Both the position numbers and the translations under genes were made by a program. Positions 53,932 to 61,895 of a DNA stretch of 64,000 nt are shown piece by piece; positions within the stretch are counted from its first letter, which is position 1; each line of letters begins with the position of its first letter. Below the pieces are notes generated by a model. That model saw only the letters and a list, made by a program, of their open reading frames with translations, did not search any database and was not told the DNA's origin. Source of the DNA: Pyxidicoccus trucidator (lineage in GTDB: Bacteria; Myxococcota; Myxococcia; Myxococcales; Myxococcaceae); NCBI RefSeq assembly GCF_010894435.1, contig NZ_JAAIXZ010000017.1:124001-188000 (forward strand), given 5' to 3'.

Positions 53932-56862
53932 ATGAGTCGTCGCCTACTTGGAGCATTCGCGTGCGTGGCCGCGGTCGTGATGGCCTGCACACCTCTGGAG
54001 CAGGACGTTGGGGCCGTGGGGCGGGAGTCGCCGCGGGGGGCGAGTGAGCAGGGGCTCACCTCCATCAGCTTCCGCGGGAGCAGCAGGGCCAGTGGGAAGG
54101 GCATCACCTCACTGGCCATCCCCGCACCGGCTGGGCTGCAGGTGGACGACGTCGTCCTGGCGCGCCTCACCAACCGCAACAACGTGAGCGCGGTCCTCAC
54201 GCCTCCGGCCGGCTGGACGCTGCTCCGCTCAGACCAGAGCGCCTCGGCCATCAAGACCTGGGTCCTCTACAAGGTCGCCACGGCGTCCGAGCCCTCCAGC
54301 TACACCTTCACCCTCGACCTCGCGAGCTACTTCGCCGGCAGCCTCGTGGCCTACAGCGGCGTGGACCCGCTGAACCCCATCGACACCCACGGCGGCCAGA
54401 AGAACGGGGACAGCGCGACCTTCACCACCCCGGCCCTCACCACCTCCAGCGCGGACGGGCTCGCGGTGTGGTTCGGCTCCCAGGTGTGGACGGGCGCGGC
54501 GTGCCCCTCGCCGGGCATCACGCCGCCCACCGGCTTCACCGTGCAGGAGGACACCTGCCTCGTCTCGTCCTCCACCGGCCTCCTCCTCCACGTCTCGGAG
54601 GCGGCGCTGGGCGCGGCGGGGATGCAGCCCCCCTTCGTCGGCGGCTCCGCGTTCGCCCACACCAACACCGCCGAGGTGGTGGCCCTGCGCGCGACTCCGC
54701 CGCCCCCTGCACCGGGCGTGGCCTTCCGCGGCACCGCCCAGGCCTCGGCGCTCACGGCGACCTCCCTGACCATCGCCGCCCCGGCCGGCGTCGAGGAGGC
54801 GGACCTGCTGCTCGCGCGGCTCAGCAACCGGAACCAGGTGGGCGCCACCCTCACGCCCCCCGCGGGCTGGACGCTTCTGCGCTCCGACCAGAGTTCCACC
54901 CAGCTCAAGAGCTGGGTCTTCTACAAGGTCGCCACGGCCTCGGAGCCCTCGAGCTACGAGTTCGGCATCAGTCTCGCGAGCAACCTCGCGGGCAGCATCG
55001 ACGCGTTCAGCGGCGTGGATCCGGTGAGCCCCATCGACACCCACAGCGGACAGAAGAACGGGACCACCTCCGCCTTCGATGCGCCGCTCATCACCACCAC
55101 CTCGGGCAATGGACTGGTGGTGTGGTTCGGGTCGCAGATCTGGGCCGGGAGCACCTGCCCCGCAAGCCCCATCGCGCCCCCCTCTGGCTTCACGGAGTCC
55201 TTCGACACCTGCCTGGTCTCCAGCTCCGCGGGACTCCTCTATGACGCCGCCTGGAAGGCCCTGGGCGCCGCAGGTGTGCAGCCGGCGTTCAACGGCACCT
55301 CACCGTACGCGCAGACCAACACCACCCAGGTCGTGGCCCTGCGTCCCATCCAGCCCCCCCCGCCCCCCGCGGTGGCCTTCCGCAGCGCCGCCCAGGCCTC
55401 GGCGCTCGCGGCCACCCGCCTCACCCTTCCGGCTCCCGCCGGGGTCGCCGCGGACGACGTCCTCCTGGCGCGCCTGTCCAACCGCAACCAGGTGAGCGCG
55501 ACCCTCACTCCGCCGGCGGGCTGGACCTTCCTGCGCTCGGACCAGAGTTCCTCCCAGCTCAAGAGCTGGGTCTTCTACAAGGTCGCCACCGCGTCCGAGC
55601 CGGCCTCGTACGAGTTCGGCATCAGCCTCGCGAGCAACCTCGCGGGCAGCATCGACGCCTTCAGTGGTGCGGACCCCGCGAGCCCCATCGACACCCACAG
55701 CGGACAGAAGAACGGGACCACCTCGGCGTTCGACGCCCCGGCCCTCACCACCGCGAGCGCCGGCGGGCTCGCGGTCTGGTTCGGGTCGCAGCTGTGGGCC
55801 GGGAGCACGTGTCCGGCGAGCCCCATCGTTCCCCCCGCGGACTTCACCGAGTCCTTCGAGACCTGCCTGGTCTCCACGTCCACCGGGCTCATCTTCAACT
55901 CCGCCTGGAAGGTCCTCGGGGAGCCCGGGGTGCAGCCTGCCTTCAACGGGAGCTCTCCCTATGCCAACACCAACACCGCGCAGGTGGTGGCGCTGAGGGC
56001 CGCGAGCGCGCCGGCCTGCACGGCGGCCGACAACTACGTCGGCACCTGGGTTCAGCAGGGGACGGTGGTAGCCCCCGAGATAGTGGAGCCCTCGGGCCTG
56101 GCCGCGAGCCGGGTGGTGCCGGATGTGCTGTACGTGCACAACGAGGACACCACGGCCATCGTGGCCATCAGCACCCTCAACGCCTCGACGGTGGGCGTGT
56201 ACGACGTGGGCAACGTGACGCCGGCGGACTGGGAGGACGTGGCCAGCGGGCCCTGTCCCGCGGGCTCCTGCATCTTCATGGGGGACATCGGGCGGGCGAG
56301 CGCCAACTTCCCCACGCCGCCCAACTCGTTCGCGGTGTACCGGATTCCGGAGCCGGACCTCGCCAACGGCCAGACGACGGGGACCCTCGCCGCCGAGGCT
56401 TTCCCGTTCGTCTACCCGGACTCGGCGAAGGACGCTGAGGCGCTGATGGTGCATCCGGTGACGGGGGACATCTACGTCATCACCAAGTCGGGCTCGGGGG
56501 CGAGCAAGGTCTACAAGTTCCCCACGCCGCTGCCGGCGCCGGGGACGATGAGCACGCTGGTGTGGGTGGCCGACCTGCAACTCCCCGTGGATCCCAATGA
56601 CGTGGAGGCGGCCAAGGCCACCTCGGCGGCGGTCCACCCGTGTGCCAACCGGTTCCTGGTGCGCACCTACCGGAGGGTCTACGAGTTCCGTGCCGCCGCC
56701 GGACAGGGCTTCGAATCCGCGTTCGCGGCGACCCCGGTGACGCTGACCGACACCCAGGAGGGCCAGGGCGAGGCCATCGAGTATGACGCCAACGGCGCAA
56801 GCTACTACACGATGAGCGAGACCCCCTCCCCGTTCCGGCTGAAGCGCGTGAGCCGCCTGTAG
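53932..56862 (+). CDS. Repeat-containing surface lipoprotein with three ~215-aa repeats and a C-terminal propeller-like domain
   Basis: Start ATG 53932 with GAGGA eight bases upstream; the frame is open earlier but through the repeat region. 976 residues. The signal ends in a lipobox-like V-M-A-C at ~17-20. Three tandem units follow (about residues 40-250, 260-470, 480-690), each with PPAGWTLLRSDQS, YKVATASEP, PIDTHGGQKNG or PIDTHSGQKNG, VWFGSQ and a Cys pair (TCP... DTCLVS). Units 2 and 3 are nearly identical. From ~700 the protein has a distinct domain (EPSGLAASRVVPDVLYVHNED, DWEDVASGPC, YRIPEPDL, GDIYVITKSG, QGEAIEYDANG) that looks like a blade-type esterase/phytase-like propeller. Probably displayed on the cell surface; function not known. 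Confidence 0.85.
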   Translation: MSRRLLGAFACVAAVVMACTPLEQDVGAVGRESPRGASEQGLTSISFRGSSRASGKGITSLAIPAPAGLQVDDVVLARLTNRNNVSAVLTPPAGWTLLRSDQSASAIKTWVLYKVATASEPSSYTFTLDLASYFAGSLVAYSGVDPLNPIDTHGGQKNGDSATFTTPALTTSSADGLAVWFGSQVWTGAACPSPGITPPTGFTVQEDTCLVSSSTGLLLHVSEAALGAAGMQPPFVGGSAFAHTNTAEVVALRATPPPPAPGVAFRGTAQASALTATSLTIAAPAGVEEADLLLARLSNRNQVGATLTPPAGWTLLRSDQSSTQLKSWVFYKVATASEPSSYEFGISLASNLAGSIDAFSGVDPVSPIDTHSGQKNGTTSAFDAPLITTTSGNGLVVWFGSQIWAGSTCPASPIAPPSGFTESFDTCLVSSSAGLLYDAAWKALGAAGVQPAFNGTSPYAQTNTTQVVALRPIQPPPPPAVAFRSAAQASALAATRLTLPAPAGVAADDVLLARLSNRNQVSATLTPPAGWTFLRSDQSSSQLKSWVFYKVATASEPASYEFGISLASNLAGSIDAFSGADPASPIDTHSGQKNGTTSAFDAPALTTASAGGLAVWFGSQLWAGSTCPASPIVPPADFTESFETCLVSTSTGLIFNSAWKVLGEPGVQPAFNGSSPYANTNTAQVVALRAASAPACTAADNYVGTWVQQGTVVAPEIVEPSGLAASRVVPDVLYVHNEDTTAIVAISTLNASTVGVYDVGNVTPADWEDVASGPCPAGSCIFMGDIGRASANFPTPPNSFAVYRIPEPDLANGQTTGTLAAEAFPFVYPDSAKDAEALMVHPVTGDIYVITKSGSGASKVYKFPTPLPAPGTMSTLVWVADLQLPVDPNDVEAAKATSAAVHPCANRFLVRTYRRVYEFRAAAGQGFESAFAATPVTLTDTQEGQGEAIEYDANGASYYTMSETPSPFRLKRVSRL

Positions 56863-56982
56863 GCGCAAGCGGAATCCCGGGGCGCTGGCCTCTCCGCCAG
56901 GGCCCCGGCCCTGCAGGCCCCCTACACCCTCAAGGCGCGGAAGAAGACCGTGGCCAACTGGGGTTATCCCGCTTCGAAGCCC

Positions 56983-57011
56983 TTGCAGCGGCGTCCCTGT
57001 CCCGCTATACG
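56983..57011 (+). promoter_or_regulatory. Candidate promoter of tRNA-Met
   Basis: TTGCAG at 56983-56988 and TATACG at 57006-57011 are 17 bases apart and would start transcription near 57018, seven bases before the mature tRNA. The -10 lies in the short inverted repeat CCCGCTATACGGG. The -35 match is weak (3/6). The fragment copy at 53314 keeps the -10 but has a different -35. Confidence 0.4.
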
Positions 57012-57066
57012 GGCGTCACTTTGCGGCCAGGTAGCTCACCTGGTTAGAGCGGCGGTCTCATAATCC
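56998..57066 (+). repeat. 69-bp direct repeat overlapping the 5' half of tRNA-Met, copy 3
   Basis: Identical to 53314-53382. This copy continues into the intact tRNA, so it is the parental or restored end of the repeat set. The break point lies in the anticodon arm, one of the places where tyrosine recombinases cross over in tRNA genes. Confidence 0.9.
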
Positions 57067-57098
57067 GCAGGTAGTCGGTTCAAGTCCGACCCTGGCCA
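57025..57098 (+). tRNA. tRNA-Met (CAT anticodon)
   Basis: A 74-nt cloverleaf: acceptor GGCCAGG/CCTGGCC with discriminator A, D arm GCTC/GAGC with GG in the loop, anticodon arm GCGGT-CTCATAA-TCCGC (last pair T-T), variable AGGTA, and T arm GTCGG-TTCAAGT-CCGAC. Anticodon CAT. The paired first position and lack of three G-C pairs in the anticodon stem argue against the initiator; tRNA-Ile with modified CAT cannot be excluded. CCA is not encoded. Confidence 0.93.
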
Positions 57099-57102
57099 CA
57101 AG

Positions 57103-57139
57103 CCCCGGAGTCACTTTTTCTAGTGATTCCGGGGTTTTT
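57103..57139 (+). terminator. Rho-independent terminator after tRNA-Met
   Basis: CCCCGGAGTCAC (57103-57114) pairs with GTGATTCCGGGG (57123-57134), with one T in the second arm opposite a G, around an eight-base loop, and is followed by TTTTT. It begins five bases after the tRNA 3' end. Confidence 0.9.
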
Positions 57140-57266
57140 CTTTGCCCGCAGGGGCTCGGGCTTCCCTGGAGCCGCGGTAGCAAGCCTGCTCGGCTCCATC
57201 AGTCAGCCGCTGCCAGGGACTGCCCATGCCGCTGCGCTCGGTCGGTGGTTGCCCTTCTCTTCCCCT

Positions 57267-59111
57267 GTGACTTCGACTCCTCGCCAGCCAGAGTCCCTGC
57301 TGCTGCTGTCGTTGCGGCATCGCTTCGGACGGCGGCTCGAAATCCTGGCGCTGGCGCTGGGCAGCGCGGTCGTCGGAGTCGCAAGCCCCGTCTTCCAGAA
57401 GGTCTTCATCGACGGGCTCCTGGCCTCGGATTCCACCCGGGCCCCCCACGCTGGGGTCGACTGGCTCCAATCCGTCTCCCCGCTGGCGGCCATCACCGCC
57501 GCAGCCCTCTGTGCCTTCGTCTCACAGGCGCTCGGCTTCGCCGGAGGCTATGCGGCGACGCGTGAAGGCACGCTCGTGCAGCGCCTCTTCTCGGAGCGGC
57601 TCTACCGCAAGGCCCTCTGTCTCCGGTCCGACTCGGCGAAAGCGACTCCGACGGGCGAAGTGGTCGCGCTCTACGCCAGCAACGTGGCGGGCGCCTCCGC
57701 ACTCATTACCCAGGTCCTTCCGATGGCTTCGTTCATCGGCTTCCACCTGGTCCTGGCGCCGCTGGTCATCCATTGGGTCTGCGGGATTCCGCTCTGGGCG
57801 ACGCTCTCCGTGATGGGCGTCATCATCTCGCTCACCCTCGTCCTGGCGGCCCGGCAGAGTCGGTTCCTCGTGCGCTTCAAGCAGCTCTCGGCCGAGCGCA
57901 CCGCCCTCGTGAGCGAGTGGGTGCAGTCCATCCGGCTGCTCCGGGTCCTTGGCTGGGTCGCCGGCTACGAGAAGAATATCTTCGCGAAGCGCGAGGAGGA
58001 GACGCGCAACCGTCTCGCGATGGTCGTCAACGGCCAGCTCATCGTCACTTTCGGCTCCTCACTCAACTTCATCATCAACCTCACCGGCATCGCGAGCCTC
58101 ATCTACCTGAGCGAGAGGCGCGTCACCCCGGGAGAGCTCTTCATGATGCTGTGGATCTTCGGCGCATTCCTGTCACGCGCCTTCCGCGAGATTCCATGGC
58201 TCTTCACCTTCCTGCTCGAATCGCTCACCTGGATGAGAGGGCTCGAGACGTTCCTCGAACGTCACGCCGATACGCGCGCTCCCGAGCAGGATGAGCCCGA
58301 GGCAGGGCCCCTTCCCGCCGGCGCCCTCGCCCTCTCGGCGCGCGGGCTCAACCTCACCATCAACGGCAAGAAGCTCCTCGAGGACGTCGACTTCGAGGTG
58401 AAGCCGGGCGAGTTCGTCGCCATCGTCGGAGAGGTGGGCTGCGGGAAGTCGCTCCTCCTGCTCTCGCTGCTCGGTGAGACAGGCGCGACCTTCGAGAGCC
58501 TGCGTATTGGCTCGGTCGACGCCCTCGGGCTGGACCTCCAGGCGCGCCGCCGCCACTTCGCGCTCGTCCCGCAGGAGGGCTTCGTCATGAGCGCCTCGCT
58601 CCGGGAGAACGTCGTCTTCCAGTACGAGCCGTCCCTGGACTCCGACAATCGCGTCGAGCAAGCACTCTTGACCTGCCAGTTCCGACTCGACGACGAGGTC
58701 CACGGACCGGGGCTCGACACCCGGATTGGAGAGCGTGGCGTCAATCTCTCGGGAGGACAGCGGCAGCGGATCTCGCTCGCGCGCGCCTACCACTTCGACC
58801 GGCCCATCGTGCTCCTCGATGACTGCTTGAGCGCCGTGGACGTGGACACCGAGCGCCGGCTCCTGGAGGAGCTCATCGAAGGCGCCTGGAGGGACCGCAC
58901 GCGCATCCTCGTCACCCACCGGCTGTCCGTGCTCGAGCGGGTGGACCGCGTCTTCCTCATGGAGGACGGAGCCATCTCCGAGGCAGGCACCTTCGCGGAC
59001 CTCATGAAGAGCTCCCGCCGCATGCGGGAGCTCGTGACGTCGGTGTCCGATAACACGCAGCAGTCCGTGACCGGGCCGGACGTGCGGAGGGCGGATGTCC
59101 CGGCCCGGTGA
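57267..59111 (+). CDS. ABCC/MRP-like ABC half-exporter, NBD1-type
   Basis: The frame opens at 57123 inside the tRNA terminator, so a later start is needed; GTG 57267 is taken but has no clear ribosome site (TTG 57249 is an alternative). ~614 residues. Six membrane segments lie in the first ~320 residues (ILALALGSAVVGVASPV, AITAAALCAFVSQ, FIGFHLVLAPLVIHWV, LWATLSVMGVIISLTLVLAA, a pair near 285-315 with SSLNFIINLTGIASLIYL and ELFMMLWIFGAFL). NBD: Walker A GEVGCGKS, LSGGQRQRISLARA, Walker B VLLDDCLSAVDVD, THRLSV. The Leu-Asp-Asp-Cys Walker B and Gly-Glu-Val-Gly-Cys-Gly-Lys Walker A resemble the first NBD of MRP/ABCC transporters. Overlaps the next gene by 17 bases. Confidence 0.85.
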   Translation: MTSTPRQPESLLLLSLRHRFGRRLEILALALGSAVVGVASPVFQKVFIDGLLASDSTRAPHAGVDWLQSVSPLAAITAAALCAFVSQALGFAGGYAATREGTLVQRLFSERLYRKALCLRSDSAKATPTGEVVALYASNVAGASALITQVLPMASFIGFHLVLAPLVIHWVCGIPLWATLSVMGVIISLTLVLAARQSRFLVRFKQLSAERTALVSEWVQSIRLLRVLGWVAGYEKNIFAKREEETRNRLAMVVNGQLIVTFGSSLNFIINLTGIASLIYLSERRVTPGELFMMLWIFGAFLSRAFREIPWLFTFLLESLTWMRGLETFLERHADTRAPEQDEPEAGPLPAGALALSARGLNLTINGKKLLEDVDFEVKPGEFVAIVGEVGCGKSLLLLSLLGETGATFESLRIGSVDALGLDLQARRRHFALVPQEGFVMSASLRENVVFQYEPSLDSDNRVEQALLTCQFRLDDEVHGPGLDTRIGERGVNLSGGQRQRISLARAYHFDRPIVLLDDCLSAVDVDTERRLLEELIEGAWRDRTRILVTHRLSVLERVDRVFLMEDGAISEAGTFADLMKSSRRMRELVTSVSDNTQQSVTGPDVRRADVPAR

Positions 59112-60984
59112 GCACGCCAGCGACGAGCGCGCCCTGCGCGGGCGGTACTCACGCGACGTGTTCGAGACGCTCTTCTTCGCCTACCGGCCCATGGCTGGCC
59201 GCATCCTGTTGCTCTTTGTCGGTGGCTTCTTCGGGCGCCTCCTGCTGCTGTCCAATGCCAACCTGATTGGCGTCTGGGCCGACACGTACTGCGACCGCTT
59301 CGGTAGCCAGGCCCCCTGCAAGCCTGTTCCGGCGCTGTTCGCGCACTTCAGCGACACCGACTTCCTGAAGCTCCTCGCCGCGGCGACGCTGGCTGGCTTC
59401 GCGTTGACCGCGTTCTTTCGCATCGGCTTCTCGCGCCTGTCGGCAATCGCGATGAGCCATCTCTATGACGAGGTGACGCTCAGGACCTCACGCCTGCCGC
59501 TCCGGTTCTTCGATACGACGCCCACCGGGCACATCGTGACCCGCTTCTCGAGCGACTACGCGAACATCTTCCGGCTGTTCGGCGGCCCACTGGCCGAGCT
59601 CTTCGCGCTCGTCTTCGACCTCGCCTGCGCGCTGCTCCTCATCACGGCCGCCCACCCGGTCCATCTGCCGGCCCTCGTGGTCATCGGGGTGGCGTACTTC
59701 GCCGTGTACCGCCTCAACCGTGACCGGCTCCGGGAAGAGCGGCGCGAGCTGGCGGCGAGCCGCGCGCCGCCGATTGCCCACTTCACGGAGACGACGCAAG
59801 GCGCGAGCACCATCCGCACCTTCGGGCGCCAGGCCACCTTCCTGGAGCGCTTCCGGAGCCTGGACGGCCGCCACCTCGACCAGCGGCTGCGGACCACGGG
59901 CGTGACCCTGCGCTTCTCCATGCAGATGAGCGCGCTCACTTCCCTCCTCCTCCTGAGCACCGGCCTCCTCGGCTACTGGCTCGCGCGAAAGGGCGTCGTC
60001 AGCGTCGGCTCCATCGGCGTGGCGTTCACCTTCATCGTCCTCGTCAGCATGAACCTGAGGATGCTCTTCGAATGGCTCACCCAGTTCGAGGACGGGCTGA
60101 CGGGCATCGAGCGGCTCGATGACTACCTCCGGCGGAAGCTCGAGCCGGGCGCGAAGCTGCCCGCCACCCGCAGGTTCCCCACCGCTCACGAGGTGCATGC
60201 GCCGGGTGAGGAAGAGGCCCTGAAGCAGACGGGCCTCGCGCCTGCCGGCGGCGCTTCCGTCACCGTCGAAGACCTCTGGTTCCGCTACGCGCCGGAGCTG
60301 CCCTACGTCTTGAAGGGGCTCACCTTCAGCCTCCAGCCCGGCGAGAAGGTCGGCATCATCGGGCGCACGGGCAGCGGCAAGACGAGCCTCGTCCAGGCGT
60401 TCTTCCAGCTCTATCCGCTGGAGCGCGGGCGCATCCTCATCAATGGCGCCGAGCCCGAGACCGGCCGCGAGGGCCAACCCCAGGGCCGCATCGACCTCGA
60501 CGTGTTCAGGAGGAGCATCGCCCTCATCTCCCAGGAGCCCACGCTCATTCGCGGCACCCTGAGGGAGAACCTCGACTTCACCCAGGCCCACGACGACGAG
60601 CGGCTGGTCCGCGTGCTGGAGCGGGTCGGCCTGGGGGAATGGCTCCGGAGTCAGCCGAAGGGCCTGGAGGCCCGGCTCGAGGAGCGCGGACGCAACCTCT
60701 CGGCTGGCGAGAAGCAGCTGCTCTGCCTGGCCCGCTGCCTCCTGCAAGACTCCCCGGTCGTCGTCATGGACGAAGCGACGAGCTCGGTCGACCCGCAGCT
60801 GGAAGAGGTCCTGGTACGGGCGACCCGCGAGTTCTTCGCGGACCGCACCCAGCTCATCATCGCCCACCGCCTCTCGACACTCGCCCACTGCGACCGCATC
60901 CTCTGGCTGCACAAGGGCGAGCTGCGCATGTTGGATCGTCCCGAGAAGGTCCTTCCCGTATTCAGCTCCGCGGAGCTCAACTGA
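59095..60984 (+). CDS. ABCC/MRP-like ABC half-exporter, NBD2-type
   Basis: A 629-residue half-transporter with GGAGG five to eight bases before the ATG at 59095. Membrane segments: ILLLFVGGFFGRLLLL, LLAAATLAGFALTAFF, ELFALVFDLACALLLITAA, LVVIGVAYFAVY, LTSLLLLSTGLLGYWLA and VAFTFIVLVSMNL. NBD: GIIGRTGSGKTSL, then a Q-loop in IALISQEPTLIRGTLRENLDF, signature LSAGEKQLLCLARCLL, Walker B VVVMDEATSSVDP and AHRLST. The wording of the Q-loop region and LSxGEKQLxCLAR corresponds to the second NBD of MRP-type exporters. With the preceding gene it should form a heterodimer. Followed 19 bases later by a dioxygenase gene in the same direction, so the cargo is probably a modified small molecule (inference). 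Confidence 0.88.
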   Translation: MSRPGEHASDERALRGRYSRDVFETLFFAYRPMAGRILLLFVGGFFGRLLLLSNANLIGVWADTYCDRFGSQAPCKPVPALFAHFSDTDFLKLLAAATLAGFALTAFFRIGFSRLSAIAMSHLYDEVTLRTSRLPLRFFDTTPTGHIVTRFSSDYANIFRLFGGPLAELFALVFDLACALLLITAAHPVHLPALVVIGVAYFAVYRLNRDRLREERRELAASRAPPIAHFTETTQGASTIRTFGRQATFLERFRSLDGRHLDQRLRTTGVTLRFSMQMSALTSLLLLSTGLLGYWLARKGVVSVGSIGVAFTFIVLVSMNLRMLFEWLTQFEDGLTGIERLDDYLRRKLEPGAKLPATRRFPTAHEVHAPGEEEALKQTGLAPAGGASVTVEDLWFRYAPELPYVLKGLTFSLQPGEKVGIIGRTGSGKTSLVQAFFQLYPLERGRILINGAEPETGREGQPQGRIDLDVFRRSIALISQEPTLIRGTLRENLDFTQAHDDERLVRVLERVGLGEWLRSQPKGLEARLEERGRNLSAGEKQLLCLARCLLQDSPVVVMDEATSSVDPQLEEVLVRATREFFADRTQLIIAHRLSTLAHCDRILWLHKGELRMLDRPEKVLPVFSSAELN

Positions 60985-61003
60985 TGGATGAAGGGGCAAT
61001 GCC

Positions 61004-61891
61004 ATGACCACTCACACGTCATTGGGCGCGGGCTTCGGCCACGTCGTCGAGGCCCGCCAGGGGGAGTCGCTCGCCGACCTGGCCTGGGAGCCGCTGTTCG
61101 AGCGCCTCCGGCGGCCCGACGGGGGCGCGGTCCTGCTGCGCGGCTACGCCGTGGACGAGAAGGGCTTCCGCGAGTTCACCGAGCGTGGCGGTGACGCCTT
61201 CGTGGTCCACCCCAACCTCAAGCTACGGGACTACGTGGACGGCGAGCGCACCTACGCCACGGTGAACCGTGGGGCGAGGGCCATCGACTTCCACTTCGAG
61301 ATGGCGCAGAACCCCGCCTCGCCCGAGGCCTTCTGGATGTACTGCGCCCGGGCTCCCACGGACGGGCGTGGCCGCACCGGCCTCGTCGATGGCCGCGCGG
61401 TGCTTGCCCGTCTGACGGCGACGACCCGGCGCGCGTTCGAGGAGCGGGCGTTCCGCTTCGAGTGCACCGCGGTCGCGCCCGCGGTCTGGCAGTCCATCAT
61501 CCCGGGCGTCACGACCCCCGAGACAGCCCGGCGCTGGCTGGAGACCTTCCCTCCTGGCGGCACGCTCGCCCTGCTCGAGTTCGACGAGGAGCAGCGGCTG
61601 TCCTACCGGTACGAATACAAGGCCATCCGGCCAGGGCGCATCTGCGGCGAGCCGGTGTTCCTGGCGGGCCTGCTCGACTCCCCTCGCTCCCACCGGTTCG
61701 AGGACGGCTCGGAGATAGACCACTGGCTCGTCACCGAGGTGCGCCAGGCCGTGTACCACTCGGCCATCTGGCTCGAGTGGTGCACGGGCGACGTCCTCAT
61801 CATCGACAACACGCGCGTCATGCACGCGCGCGAGGCCTTCGAGGATCCGGCGCGGCAGCTCTTCGTGCGCTACTCGCGCTTCCGGCGCTGA
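61004..61891 (+). CDS. TauD/TfdA-family Fe(II)/2-oxoglutarate-dependent dioxygenase
   Basis: A 295-residue enzyme; ATG 61004 has AAGGGG seven bases upstream. IDFHFEMAQNP near residue 95 gives the first two metal ligands as His-x-Glu, as in the clavaminate-synthase/amino-acid-hydroxylase branch, and DVLIIDNTRVMHAREAF near 270 gives the distal His. FVRYSRF at the end supplies the 2-oxoglutarate-binding Arg. GAVLLRGYAVDEKGF is the usual N-terminal strand. Such enzymes hydroxylate amino acids, often while bound to NRPS carriers, or small acids. It lies directly after the two ABC genes and ends four bases from a convergent regulator. It could tailor the NRPS product encoded to the left, but 11 kb of rearranged DNA separates them. 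Confidence 0.88.
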   Translation: MTTHTSLGAGFGHVVEARQGESLADLAWEPLFERLRRPDGGAVLLRGYAVDEKGFREFTERGGDAFVVHPNLKLRDYVDGERTYATVNRGARAIDFHFEMAQNPASPEAFWMYCARAPTDGRGRTGLVDGRAVLARLTATTRRAFEERAFRFECTAVAPAVWQSIIPGVTTPETARRWLETFPPGGTLALLEFDEEQRLSYRYEYKAIRPGRICGEPVFLAGLLDSPRSHRFEDGSEIDHWLVTEVRQAVYHSAIWLEWCTGDVLIIDNTRVMHAREAFEDPARQLFVRYSRFRR

Positions 61892-61895
61892 CGCC

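Noticed and set aside
57123..57266. N-terminal extension of the first MRP-like ABC protein
   Set aside because: The frame begins inside the tRNA terminator hairpin, so translation from there is implausible.
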